DNA from: Echinostoma caproni
Lineage: Eukaryota; Platyhelminthes; Trematoda; Plagiorchiida; Echinostomatidae
Direction of reading: 5' to 3'
Length of the DNA: 64,000 nt
Assembly: GCA_900618425.1 (NCBI GenBank)
Contig: UZAN01039924.1
Coordinates: 1 to 64,000, forward strand
The position numbers and the translations under genes were made by a program. The notes beneath the pieces are model-generated. The model saw only the letters and a list, made by a program, of their open reading frames with translations. It did no database searches and was not told the origin of the DNA. This document shows, in pieces, positions 37,780-49,782 of this stretch (the first letter of the stretch is position 1; each line of letters starts with the position of its first letter).

Positions 37780-40025
37780 ACAGACTCGCATCCGTTGTAC
37801 AACCACGTGAAGGACCCCACTAGGTTCGGCAACCTGAAGACATCGTCGATGCTGGATCTGGTACTAACGAACGAAGAGCTTATGGTTGAATCCATCGATG
37901 TCTCGCCCTCCTTAGGACGCAGTGGCCATGCATTATTGTTGTTGAAATATGTCTGCTACGCTTCCGTAGAAAAAATTCCGTAAAACAATACACGCCTTGC
38001 CGTGGACTATACTAGATTGCAGAATTTGGCTCACTGCACTCAGTGGATCTTTCCTGGGGACGTAGGTGGCCCAGTGGTCACCTGGCATGCATTTACACAC
38101 AGACTTACAAACCTGATCGCCTCAGTTACTAAGGTTGTTAAGAAGTGGATGTCTCTGCGCAATCGATCTTGGCGAGCATACAACCGATTTCCAACTGAAA
38201 GCACCTGGAATAAATATCGACAACTGCGAAGCCATTGTACCCAGTTGGTGCGCGAGGATAAGCTGAGTTACCAAGAAGTGCTCTCATGGAAGTTCATCTC
38301 CAACCCATCACTACTATACAAACATGTCAATCTGTCGAGGAAAGTAAAGTATGGGATACCCGCACTCAGCTCTCTTGGGAAGGTCGCCAGCAACACTAAG
38401 GAAGCAGCTGAGATGCTGAAAAACCAATATGCCCGAGTCTTTGACACCCCTAACAACGCGAGACTGCGGTTGCCTCGTCGAATACTCTTTCTTCCAAATC
38501 CATCACTGACTACCCCCACGTTTGATGCCGACAGAGGGAAATCAAAGCTTCTGAGTCTACGTAAGTATTCGGCTCCAGGTGCAGACAACCTACATCCCCA
38601 ACCGCTTATTGCATTAACGGCTTACATATGTGAGCCGCTAGCTTTTCTGTTCCAAAGGATGTTTGATGCAACCGTGCTGCCTCAGTCGTGGAAACAGGGC
38701 ATATTTTCTCCAGTTTACAAAGGCGGCCTTCGCAGTGATCCTGCCAACTACCACCCGTTGACACTCCTACCCGTTCTATTCAAAGTCATGGAATCCATCA
38801 TGGCGGATTTCCTGATGGAACACTTAGAGAAATACAACCTGCATTCCCCAGCATAGCATGGATTCCGTCAAAGATATCATGTACTACCAATCTGCTCCTG
38901 GCCCGCGATGAAGGGACAAAGGCAGTAGACAAAGGCGATCCAGTTGATGTGTTTTACCTGGACTTATCCAAAGCGTTCGATCGGGTGAACCACGAAATAC
39001 TACTCCGTAAGCTGTACAATTTTGATGTCCGAGGCCTCCAGCTTGATTGGATTGCTGCGTTTCTCCAACAACGGACTATGTCGGTTCCAGTCTCTAATTC
39101 ACTGTCCACTTTTATCGCCGTTTCTCGCGGAGTCCCCCAGGGTTCTGTGCTTGGTCCAAGACTTTTCTCTTGTTCATAAACGACCTACCGAATGACTTAG
39201 GACCAAAAACATTATTGTTTGCAGACGACGTCAAAATCTGAAAGACAGTGACAGAAGTTAGGGGTTCTCTGGAACTCCAAGAAACACTGAATGCAGTTCA
39301 CAAATGGTCTATTGAGAACAACATCCAATTTAACGTCTCCAAATGCAAGGTGATTTCGTTACGCCGCCATGAGCGGTTTCCTGATTTCCTCGGAAACGAA
39401 CTACTGCCTCATGCATCAACGGAGAAGGACCTGGGTGTTATGGTTCAGGAAGACCTGAGCTGTTCTGATAACTGCGCCAGGGCGTCACCAACCACACTCA
39501 AACATGTCAGTCTACTTAAACGTGTTTTCAGTCGTTTTGAACCATCGTTATACTCACGTCTGCTGTCAGCATACATCCGGCCGCATATTGAGTATGCCAT
39601 TCACACTTGGAACCCATGGTTACGACGTGATCATAAGATTTTGGAACGTCCACAAAGGCTCGCCACAAAGCTGGTCAAAGGACTTTATCATGATTCATAC
39701 ATGGGGAGAACGCAGTCGTTGGATCTATACTCTGTTCAGTATCGCCGGATTCGAGGAGACTTGATTTTGATTTACCACATATTAAACAGCCCAAACCACC
39801 CTTGTCGCCGACTTCTGACGTTTTCATCAAACGTCCATCTACGGGGACATCCATTCAAGTTGGTACTCCAAAAATCTCGACCGGACTGCCGACGTCATTC
39901 CTTTGCCGTCAGTGTGCACTGTCTGGAATTCCCTACCATCTCATGTTGTATGTGCCGAGACGATTGATTCTTCCAAGGGAAAAATAAACGAATCATTAAC
40001 AAACATTGCATTTCAACATCCATGA
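37780..40025 (+). pseudogene. LINE family A endonuclease/reverse transcriptase polyprotein, broken
   Basis: Domains in order: endonuclease end (SSMLDLVLTNEEL, about 37830-37885; then LGRSGHALLLL, where the usual Asp of SDH has become Gly), a linker of about 200 residues, and reverse transcriptase with KYSAPGADNLHPQPL (about 38562-38606), SPVYKGG and HPLTLLPVLFKVMES, FYLDLSKAFDRVNH (38949 on), VSRGVPQGSVLGPRLF (about 39120-39166) and FADDVKI (39218-39238). The thumb and C-terminal part follow (EKDLGVMV, IRPHIEYA). Damage seen: stop at 37981-37983, stop at 38854-38856, frameshift near 38871, frameshift near 39165, a TGA replacing an expected Trp codon at 39239-39241, and a shift near 39900, after which the C terminus runs to TGA 40023-40025. 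Shadow frames lie on the other strand and at 39504-39987. It cannot make active protein. Confidence 0.9.
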
Positions 40026-40148
40026 GAACACAAAACACAACCAAATGCAGCATATGGAATTTTGTTCATCACTGTTACAGTTAAACTCGTTTTAACACCC
40101 TATGGGGTAAGAAAAACATCTACTTGTAAGTGATGCCCATAATGAAAC

Positions 40149-40166
40149 TTTGACTTTGACTTTGAC
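40149..40166 (+). repeat. (TTTGAC)3 LINE tail
   Basis: Three exact hexamers sit at the end of LINE family A and mark its 3' boundary. The sequence to the right shows no further element homology. Confidence 0.85.
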
Positions 40167-40169
40167 TCC

Positions 40170-41287
40170 CTGAAAATTTAAGAATCAAATTGTGCTCTTT
40201 CAAGTCCTTTCTTTCACCTTCAAATCTCCAAACAGAGATGAATCTCTGTGAAGTTAAATTGGTCGATATCACACAATGCTTTGCCGAATATAACATTCAA
40301 CGAACATATGATGCAGTGTGTAATACGTAATTCGTCTATCCACTGATTTTTTCACGCTAACGTGTCAAACTTTCCTTCCGGTGTTCCATTGATAAAAGCC
40401 GGAAAAATATTTGTGTATTGCGGGGTATAAATAACTCTGCAGGCACCTTATAAACACAAATCAAAATTATTCATTGGTACGGAAAATATTTATCCACGAG
40501 TGTTTCAGACTCATCTATCCAAAAATAAATGTTTGAACGTAGTATTTAAGTCAACTTTATTGCTGATGCTTGATGCCACGAAAACAGTGTGAATAGAATG
40601 TGAAAATGCGAGTCATCACTTTTATATATTTTAGCTTAGGTTGACTTCTATCACTTTGTATCATCTTGTTAAAACTACTGAGGTCAAAAGAAGACAAGAT
40701 ATAAATTATTGTCGAAGTCTAAAGCAATGTAAGTGATAAATTTAATGAAACTCAATTTGATCATAAAGAAAATATTTTGGTGCATCACAATCGGCTGGTA
40801 TTGTAACTGAAACCACATCCTTTATTGTGCGAAACTATTTGGCTGTAAATGCTCTTTTTAGATGAGATTGCTAGTCAATCTGCCTAAACGAGTGGTCAGT
40901 TAGCTACATTGAGAAGAACTTTCAACTGTCGGACTGATAGCGCTCACAGATTTTTTCTCTTCCCACCAACTCGACTAATACCTTTCCCTTATTGAAAGCC
41001 TTTGTTTGATTCCAGTGCAATTTATTGCTCAATATCGCTCAATGTGGAAAATAACACATCACGCCGGATTCGTTTATTAATTTTCTTACAAACGGCACAT
41101 GTTGGTTTGTACTCTCTCTCGGTCATACACCGAAACTCTTATAATTTTTTTTGTTGTTAATTGACTTCATGTTAGAGTACAGGGACCCCTTCACATCATC
41201 GAGCTTGAGATAATAATTTCCACACAAAAAATGCATACAATAGCTTCAAATAGTGGTACACAGTAAAACGTCACTAATGCTTGACAA
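40170..41287. other. non-coding stretch, nothing recognised
   Basis: AT-rich flank of the LINE with no readable domain or RNA gene. Confidence 0.5.
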
Positions 41288-41380
41288 ATCATCATCATCA
41301 CAATCATCTCCATCATCATTATCATCATCCTAATCATCATCATCCTAATCCTCCTTATCATCATTGTCTTCGTTGTCGTC
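41288..41380. repeat. imperfect (ATC/TCA)n microsatellite
   Basis: About 90 bases made mostly of ATC units with interruptions (CACAATC, TCCATC, CCTAATC), passing into a TTGTCTTCG/TTGTCGTCG end. This is an old, decayed simple repeat. Confidence 0.9.
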
Positions 41381-44340
41381 GAACAGCAAAAGTGAAAAGA
41401 ACTTAGTAGTACAATTTAAGGTGCACGAGGAGTGGAAATATTTTGAGTGAGGGGGAAGAAGGTGGAACTTAATGGTCAACACGCAGAATGTATAGCTGAA
41501 CTCTGTCTACACACCATTTCAAGCATTCTGGTCTGACGTGAAATGACAGCAAGAACTCCAGTGCTGTCGGTTCGCTGCCACATCCTTCAATATCTCCAAC
41601 CACCGGTTGTGAAGTCTTTTGGATCCCAACCTTTGAGGTGCGAAAAACTTACTCTACCTGATAGCTCTATGCCTTCTGTTACGCCTCGTATCCACGTTAT
41701 CTGTTGACCTCCGCATGGTTTCCTCCATCCCGTAGGGGCTACAGCAAATAAAGCACGACGCAGCAGACGGTAGGTGGGCATACGTGCCCCAGGAAGCGAA
41801 GCGTACTAATCTGAATTCGGTGAGCTATTAATGCTATCCCTATTAAACTAAAAAACGCACGACTACTTACTTCTGAATTACTAACCCATTCGCTCCATCC
41901 CACGTGAGCTAAACTACATAAACACGATAACCAAAAACCTCTAGTCGATAAATATATACTATTCGTAAATTCCAGCTCTCAGTAAAGCAGAACTGAACAA
42001 CCTTCCGTGAAACGCCTCGTCAACGCCGAAGGTATTTCCATCCTACATACGCCACTCCAGCGTTGGCAATGCGTGCTATGCTCCCGTCTTTGGTCATGTA
42101 ATTACCTAAGTCGGAAATGTAATCTATAACTAGTTCCTAGCCATTTAGTTCCAAGGTGGGATTAGACGACACCCATTCATACAATACCATTTTACACTTT
42201 GAAGGTGAAAAGCAAATAGTGAATATAGCACCAGCACTTCTTTGGCTATCAACAGATCTAGGCTACATCCTCCATAGGAATGTTAACTCATCACTGTCTT
42301 CATCAGGGTGCTGAAATCCATAGAACTGCAAATGGTGAACTAATCTGAAGTTATTTAAATCATGTTTGGGTGAAGCTGAACCGACTCCTATATAACACTT
42401 TCTATGAAAATCATCTGATGTGAAAAATAACTTACCAGAAAGCTTGTTTCGATGGATTACACCGAAGCAACTTTTGGAATGACGAGTAACGATAAAATAC
42501 AGAACGATAACTAGTTATCTTGAACATTTTTACACAATAGAGTTGGAGAGTTAGTTTACTTTGACATAACATAACCAAAATCCCCATTATTTAAGTTTTT
42601 CTGAACAATGGGCTGTTTTTTTTCCGTGTCATGGAACTAGGTAGATAAATTACTACGTACCAGCAAAATGCTCCATTATCGACGGGTTGCCAAAAGTGAA
42701 TGGAGAGATAGAATAATTTAGCCTAACAATGATAATCCAGAATCTCTTCACAGCAGGAATATACATATGAAGTGCGCAAACCTGTGCAGAGTTGATGTAA
42801 GTGGATGTAGAAATAGGATAGGTCTTATAACACGCGAGGTATTTTACCACACTGAGCCTAACCGTGCGCATACATTCCACATTTCAGAGTGATATGTTGG
42901 AGCAGAATTGGCTGTGGTGCCGAACTGATCTTCAGATGGCTAGGAGATTGATTGCATCTTGTTTTGTACCACTCATCCCTCTTTGAAGGGAAACTGAAAG
43001 AAATTAAGATAAAATGAGATTTTTCAGGCCACCGGGGCATTACATAAAGCAGTTAGGCGTGGTATTGAGTTTCAGTGAAACTACCATGGCGTGACCATCG
43101 ACATGTCCTATCAAGCTTTTGCCCTTTTCGGATGGTTGAAGATCACAACTACCCATTATGATACAAATGCACATGTGTGAAGATTCACTTCTGCGGTACT
43201 TCCACGATTGTTCATGCTGGATGCTGTGTATAATGTCACAGGTTTTTGCAAATATGTGAGATATAATTGCTGACTTTTGAAGGCTAAGTAGGTAATTAAA
43301 AATTCTTTAGTACTTGTCAAGTAGACTGCCTCACGCATACCTTTGATATTGCAATCGCAGTGTTTGTGTTACCGCCCCATAAATAGATAGAAAGGAAATC
43401 CCTTCTTGGCCATGATTTGGGGATAACGGTGGAGAATATGACTTGTGTAGAAATAAAATTCAGGTTCTGCACCGTAATTCGGATGTCCTAGTCTATACCA
43501 CTAGAAATTATTGTTTTTAAATCGGATTCTCTTTCTATTTTTATCTGTGAACATATATTTCACCGTTCTGTCAGGAAGAAAACGTACCCAAATACGTAAC
43601 TAATGTAACGGTAGCAGTCAGTATCTGATGACGCAACAGCGAGAAGTAGTATGTGGCCGTACAAAAGGCGATGAATTTAATCTTTCTCACCCTAAATGAA
43701 GCTGCCTCGCATATTGCTTCGATTTTTCCATGGTCATATTTGTTTTCTAAAAGGCTTTCATTCACTATTCAAACTAATGCAAACTATCTACCGCCATCCG
43801 ATGCGGCAACATTCTGGACTCTACGCTGTAGCTTGAATTAACTTGCCAAACGAATCGTGTAAAACTGAGCCTATTTCTGTTCTCCCTGGTAGGTTAGAAT
43901 GGTTTGTTGAAAAGACGGTAATTGGTGCAAATACAAAACAATCATGTAAAAGACTATGCTCCATTAACGATACTTGTTTGTATGCATGTATATACCATTA
44001 TTATTAACAGTTCCGGCGCCAAAATAACTAAGCATTGCAGGTTACAGCAGGAATAAAAAACGACACCAAAGTAATCAGTTTTGTGTATGGAATACGTTGT
44101 TCCGTTCTTAACTATACGCAACTTTGACTTTTAGGATTTTCATCTTTAGGTTTGCAGACAGAAAACGGTGCCTTCAAGTCACTCACTTCGGTTCCTTGCC
44201 TAATTGCGCATTTTATTCGGTTAACGAACGCGAATCGTTGTTAATATATCCTGGAGGCCGCCGAACCCTAACGGACGTATGAGAAATGGCTAGTAATACC
44301 TTCGTTGCTTGGGATCGAATCACTGGACCGAGGCACCTTA
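41381..44340. other. non-coding stretch, nothing recognised
   Basis: Short frames only. The segment 41500-41830 is richer in G and C than its surroundings (minus frame 41587-41781), but no family is recognised. Confidence 0.5.
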
Positions 44341-44341
44341 G

Positions 44342-44506
44342 CTAATATTGTCCCAATAGATGAGATAGCATTTGAACATTTCCTGCTTTTCCACCCAATT
44401 TGTACTCATAGACTGATATAGAAGATTGTTTAATACGCACAACGAAACAGAACGCCAAGTTACCAGATTTCGTCTTGTTCGTGGTTAAATACACATCGAC
44501 TGAATT
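44342..44506 (-). CDS. candidate terminal exon, unknown protein
   Basis: A good acceptor on the minus strand (CTATCATTTCACAG, AG at 44508-44507) opens in phase 0 into NSVDVYLTTNKTKSGNLAF, continues through VYEYKLGGKAGNVQM and stops at TAG 44342-44344 (54 codons plus stop). The frame is also open upstream of the acceptor to an ATG at 44611, so an unspliced 89-residue reading is possible. No family is recognised and no polyadenylation signal is seen close by. Confidence 0.25.
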   Translation of the reverse strand, partial: NSVDVYLTTNKTKSGNLAFCFVVRIKQSSISVYEYKLGGKAGNVQMLSHLLGQY

Positions 44507-44611
44507 CTGTGAAATGATAGACTTTATTAATAATTCAGTACTTGATAGTGTCATTTTAAAAAATGAAGGTTCCTCCTCTCTCCACAATCTCAACTTGACT
44601 TGAGTGCGCAT

Positions 44612-45741
44612 GATTTGCGTTTGCTATTTAAACCTGGGAAGCAATTGTGTTGGTTATAAAAAGGGACCTAAATTTCTGGTTGCTTGTTGTAATAAAGATG
44701 AATATGTCAAGCAGATCAGTTGTACTGAGTAGGTGCAACAGTCTACAGGCAAACATATATGCTAATTGCTTTTCAAACAAGGATGATAATCAATTTTTGC
44801 ACTTTACTAAAGACCAGTTGTGTAAAACCTGAGTGACTGCATTATCTACAATCACACCATAATCGCGAAGGTCATTTATTTTTACCCAAGCACTGTTTTC
44901 TACTTGTTTGATTCTCTCTTCCTCTAAGCGTTTGTTTGGGTTCAGTTGACTTCTGGAAACATCGACAGCAAACCCACTGAATTGGTTAAATGAAGCTAGA
45001 TATTAATGAAAATTTCAAACTAAAATACACTTTCGAATCAGGTTGCTTACCCAACAGGTAGCTGGCTTCTTTTCTGTTTCTGAATGTAGGCGACGATGTT
45101 ATAACTGAGGGGTCTAATGCTCACATGATCGATGAGTATTGTCCGTAACAAGTTCCCGAAGACTAAGTGTGTTGTATCGTTTATAGACAAATAAAAATCC
45201 ATCTGTTCTACTGCCCAGTGATCAAATGGGTAGCGTGCTTGCATCCTACCTGTGGGGAGTTGATTCTTTTTCAGATTGACGGATTTGCGATGCTGATGAA
45301 ACCCAACTAATTCGAATAAACAGCACAGGGATTTCTGAATTTTAGGTTCTCCATCCGTTTACATGAAGCTATTTGCTGAATAATGCAAACCTTGTTGATT
45401 GATATCGAATGCCACGACATGTTACTGTTATCTCTTAGACACGATGCTGAAAGTAAACAAGATTTTAAAAGGGACCGGACTGATAAACTGGAGATTGTTA
45501 ATCGATAGGGGAAGATATTACCAATATATGTGCAAGTATGCATATAAGAAGGGTCTCTTTGACTGCAAGTTAACTATTAGCTTCTCGGTATTTTGATTGT
45601 TATGCTTCTATTATCCTTTCCGATCCATGTGGCTAGATGTATCAAACTAATTGGATTGATTGACGAAGCATATTATTAGCATATCATCATTGCTTTTTCT
45701 TTTCAACTTTGACGATGAAAAACCCCAAATTAAATGTGTTT
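44612..45741. other. non-coding stretch, nothing recognised
   Basis: Several 60-80 codon frames on both strands with no family resemblance. Confidence 0.45.
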
Positions 45742-46074
45742 TCAGGTCTTAGGTAACTCGTCGGTACGATCACGATGAGAGAAAGGGACATGAAAGGACG
45801 TGAAATCCCAATTGTTATATACAACATGATCGATAGCCTTCAAAAAGAGAACCCTTCTCACCATGTGAGATAAGCTACCCCACCGCGGCCGTGCATCCAA
45901 CTTTCGCAAAACTAACATACAACTTCGATCACTATCACCAACTAATTGGTGGCAGCGTTTGAGCATTCTCATTGCAAACCCTGACCCGTATTTAGCACAT
46001 AATAACAATTTAATTTTCCATCCCAGTGGGCTATAATCGGATTCTCTTGGGATTATGTTTGTCATTGGAATGAG
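45742..46074 (-). CDS. candidate exon, unknown protein (110 residues)
   Basis: The minus strand has a strong acceptor (CACCGGATCTTTCAG, AG at 46076-46075). The exon then reads LIPMTNIIPRESDYSPLGWK, GSGFAMRMLKRCHQLV, DARPRWGSLSHMVRRVLFL and IDHVVYNNWDFTSFHVPF, ending at TGA 45742-45744. It is rich in Arg, Lys and Trp, has no low-complexity runs, and contains a CpG-rich patch (GCACGGCCGCGG). It could start at an ATG (46065) or be the last exon of a longer gene. I do not recognise the family. Chance cannot be excluded because frames of this length are expected in the window. Confidence 0.35.
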   Translation of the reverse strand, partial: LIPMTNIIPRESDYSPLGWKIKLLLCAKYGSGFAMRMLKRCHQLVGDSDRSCMLVLRKLDARPRWGSLSHMVRRVLFLKAIDHVVYNNWDFTSFHVPFSHRDRTDELPKT

Positions 46075-46079
46075 CTGAA

Positions 46080-48196
46080 AGATCCGGTGCTAACAATATT
46101 TTAATTTTCTCTAAATATACGGCCACAAAATGGATAATACTTCTAATGTAGATGACGACTTTATTGTATTATGGATGTAAACATTTTAGATGAAATACGA
46201 AGGCTAGTATGAACGTGCAATGCAAACCGAGATTCGTGTGTGCAAAATTCCTAACCCTTATATGTACATGTGGGAGAACATAAATCAAATTATATTTCAT
46301 CGCGAAGATATGAGTGAAAATTACTTACAGTTCGACAGGTGGGACTGTCGGGTATCAATTAGCAAAAGTGCGTTACAATCTCATTGTACACGTGAAGTGT
46401 TTTATCATTTATCAGATCCACTTTTGAACTAAAATTTAATTGTATTAGGGATTAGTCCTCATGAGGCTTGTTTGATTTGGATAGAGAATAAAGCAATTTT
46501 CTGCGTCAACCTGCATCACACAATAAAGAAAACTGCCTAGCACCAGATCAACAGTGGGTCAGGTTCATGAAATACAATATTATGGATCAACACGAAGCAG
46601 AGTGGGTGATATATGGATGAGTTTTGCTGAATGGACTTTATCGAGCGGTCTAACCATGCTTTGGATAGACAGATGGTTATTATTGCAGGTCTTTTCCCGA
46701 CAGAATATGTAAATTGCTGCTAGAAGACGGGGCCACAATGACACCTAAATATGCATACGGTTTACAGGAATCAGTCTCATAGGACGAATAACGGGAGCCA
46801 ATTCACATTATTTGTTCCATATGCTTTTGCTGACGGTTAAGCATTTCGTGTTAAAAAATTGCCTGTCCTTTTCAGCGTGCTGTGAAAGCTATGTAAAAGC
46901 TATGAGACATCATTAGTGGGAATATGTTGGTTCGCTGAAAATGTATTCACATATGAGAAAGACTCAAGGAAATAGAAAACTTTGAAATAAAATGTCATGC
47001 ATTTGAAAATCCCTTTCACAGATAATATGACCACGAACGAATCAGTTAGATATATTGCATGTTACATTCCAGTTATCGTTTTTAAGCTTCTGCATAATTC
47101 TTAATAACTACAATTATGTGATAAAGAGAAGAAAGGTTAACCCTATAGTTAGGAGGTATCACAGTTTACTCATGAGGAACGACTGCTCTGATTGGAGAGC
47201 TTAGTAGAATCCTCTAGTGTAGATATTTTAATGATCCCAGTGACTGCGAAACTACATTAGCAGCACCAAACTGACAAGGTAACGTGAATAAAAACGCATT
47301 CTTAGTGTTTCACTATGAAGATGTTCAAAACTCTTTCATCAAAGCTGTAGCAATGGCGCTCTAGTAACGCTTTTAGCAAACCTCACCTTTCACAAGGTTG
47401 CTTCCGTCTAACCAGATTTTCACAGTGGTTGTCAATTTTCTGTCAGTTTTATCACATAAATTAGATTTGCTTTAAATGTAATGAGGTAACATATATAGGC
47501 TCTGTTACAGTTTGTACAGTTTATTCCACCATGATGATGATGGCCTTAAACAGAGTGGACATTGGTTAGAAGTGCGATTGTGGATCAAGCAATATGTAAA
47601 GTATACCTGTTCGAATTTGGTCCATGGTACAATGCAGCCCACTGGGCTTTCCAAATGACAGACGATACTACTTTCCGTAAACTGAAATCAATCCGATATG
47701 CAGTGGATCACTGGATCCTTCAGGCAACAAATAGGAGCCACACAAATGAGGTACACATGAATTATGATCGCCAATCGAAGAGAAATAACTCTCATAAATT
47801 TGAAAACATTAGGCTGGTTGGCGCAACAATGATTTCGGAGTTAAGAACCACAACAGAATGGTGGATATACACAGCTGATGAGGTCTATTAAGAGGGAAGC
47901 TCGATTCCATTAGAAGCACACCTTTAACTGGATAAACTGGGGTTTATGCGGGAATTTGAATTGAGATGGATGGTTAGTTCTACTAACTATTAGCTATTCC
48001 ATACCACTACTCGTAAAAAGGCGTTGAATTGAATGTGAGTATCATGAGTAACAATATCTTAAAGGTTTTCCTAACAAATCCCGTGTGAAAGGTCACAATT
48101 AGAGTTATCTTGTGCCCTTTGCAAACGCACGAGCAATCGTAAACGCCGAACGAGCTTCCAATCTGTCAAACAAGAATTTAAGCAATGAACCTTATC
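46080..48196. other. non-coding stretch, nothing recognised
   Basis: A plus frame at 47562-47891 (109 codons, containing KSIRYAVDHWILQATNRSH) has ordinary composition but starts at TTG and has no visible splice signals or family. Confidence 0.45.
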
Positions 48197-48425
48197 TTAG
48201 AAGCTCATTCGGGAAAGGCCGGTGAATTCTGAGGAAATCCAGTCGGGGTAGTCATCCTACATGCTAACTGGTGGATGTCATATGCTTCTGTAATTTGAAT
48301 GGGTAATTCGAATATGAAAAGATCAGTGCTATCGGTGTGGCCTCGTAGATCAGTTGGTAGAGTGTTCGCGTACAAAGCGTCGGCGGCGTCCATGCGTGGG
48401 TTCGAATCCCACCGAGGCTACTGAA
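48197..48425 (+). repeat. short repeat C, copy 1 (contains a tRNA-like unit)
   Basis: About 230 bases match 27535-27760 in reverse complement. The left 140 bases are a conserved non-tRNA block and the right 80 bases are the tRNA-like unit at 48340-48418. In an ordinary tRNA-derived SINE the promoter comes first and the body follows, so the conserved block here is on the unexpected side. The minus frames crossing it (48205-48393 and 48264-48500) are by-products of the repeat. Confidence 0.75.
48340..48418 (+). repeat. tRNA-like sequence within repeat C
   Basis: Starts GCCTCG and ends CGAGGC, giving a 6-base-pair acceptor-like stem. It has an A-box TAGATCAGTTGG, a B-box GGGTTCGAATCCC and a perfect 5-base-pair T-stem (GTGGG/CCCAC) around TTCGAAT. 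The D-stem is imperfect and the anticodon region is too long and ambiguous for a clear anticodon (an ACA loop is one reading). The internal promoter looks intact, so transcription by RNA polymerase III is possible, but a working tRNA is doubtful. Confidence 0.6.
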
Positions 48426-48429
48426 CTTT

Positions 48430-49261
48430 TCCCAATCGCCAAACAAGTGTCCAATCCGCCAAACGACAATTTGAACATTTAGCCCGATTGAGTGTGCCAT
48501 TTAAAGAGGTCCATCGGAACGAAGCAACGTATTTATTCACACCAAAGAGCATTAAAAGAGATAGCGATTCTCTAGTAGGGAGCGACGGAATGAACATATT
48601 TGGGAAAACCAGGCCACAGTTGAGCTATCTCGGTCTAGTGTCGTGATCCAAATCCTAAACGAAAGATTTGTGATGAAGATATACATTCAGAGTTCAAGTA
48701 CCTGAACGATTGGAAGAGAGATTATAAAATGTACACACCTGATCTGCGGTAAGCAACGTAAAACCCGTTGTATGCTTCCTGGGCAATATTGTCCGGTCAT
48801 TCACATAGTACTAATTGCAGAATATGTTCATGTTCATCATTTATGACTAAATTAAAGGGTAACATGTGAGGCTTTATATTAATTTTGAGGGTTTAGTGGT
48901 ACCAGCAATAAATATCACGCCAGACTCCGAGTGTTTGAATACTGTAGGCGTGACAAAACATTTTTCACATTTAGTCTTTCTCTTTCTTTGAATTACAGTA
49001 CAGTGTTCTGGTCCATAAACGGCTCCCTGCACTGTCATTCTGAAGATTTTGTACTTTGTTTCTGCTCGAGGAAAACAGTTTGATTGGCTTTTCTTTGTCC
49101 GTTTCATCAATCATAAGTATGGTTCGTCTACCTGGCTATCCATCTGCTTGCATGCATGTCTGTCCGCTGCACGCACGAACGCGCGCATACGTCCATCTCC
49201 GTTGGTGTTCATACGCGCACAGCGATTATATTCACACACGAGGATACACACTTACTTTATT
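48430..49261. other. non-coding stretch up to the assembly gap
   Basis: No gene recognised. The last 130 bases before the gap are rich in CpG and alternating purine-pyrimidine steps (for example CGCACGAACGCGCGCATACG, about 49170-49190), perhaps why assembly failed here. Confidence 0.5.
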
Positions 49262-49707
49262 NNNNNNNNNNNNNNNNNNNNNNNNNNNNNNNNNNNNNNN
49301 NNNNNNNNNNNNNNNNNNNNNNNNNNNNNNNNNNNNNNNNNNNNNNNNNNNNNNNNNNNNNNNNNNNNNNNNNNNNNNNNNNNNNNNNNNNNNNNNNNNN
49401 NNNNNNNNNNNNNNNNNNNNNNNNNNNNNNNNNNNNNNNNNNNNNNNNNNNNNNNNNNNNNNNNNNNNNNNNNNNNNNNNNNNNNNNNNNNNNNNNNNNN
49501 NNNNNNNNNNNNNNNNNNNNNNNNNNNNNNNNNNNNNNNNNNNNNNNNNNNNNNNNNNNNNNNNNNNNNNNNNNNNNNNNNNNNNNNNNNNNNNNNNNNN
49601 NNNNNNNNNNNNNNNNNNNNNNNNNNNNNNNNNNNNNNNNNNNNNNNNNNNNNNNNNNNNNNNNNNNNNNNNNNNNNNNNNNNNNNNNNNNNNNNNNNNN
49701 NNNNNNN
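49262..49707. other. assembly gap (446 N)
   Basis: All bases are N. Any long open frame across it is an artefact. Confidence 1.
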
Positions 49708-49782
49708 TAGATAGTACGAGTTTCACCTAAAGATAATATTAAAATCACGCTTCATACATAAGATATTTTGTCTATAATGTAC

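Larger units (their letters stand above)
37780..40168 (+). mobile_element. LINE family A (CR1/jockey-like non-LTR retrotransposon), 5'-truncated or decayed
   Basis: The element runs from the last part of the endonuclease (about 37780) through a full reverse transcriptase to its 3' tail. The right end is a short 3' region finishing in three TTTGAC units (40149-40166), the kind of short tandem tail that ends CR1-type LINEs. Upstream of 37780 the rest of the endonuclease is missing or too decayed to read. The minus-strand copy at 1-800 is the same family. Confidence 0.9.

Noticed and set aside
44250..44340. Possible further tRNA-like repeat (GATTCGATCCC on the minus strand)
   Set aside because: The spacing to any A-box-like sequence is too short and no stems pair.
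48340..48418. Functional tRNA gene
   Set aside because: Acceptor stem and T-arm look good, but the D-stem is imperfect, the anticodon region gives no clear anticodon, and a diverged second copy at 27.6 kb shows it is part of a repeat.
49049..49748. Very long open frames spanning the N run on both strands
   Set aside because: They consist almost entirely of unknown residues from the assembly gap.
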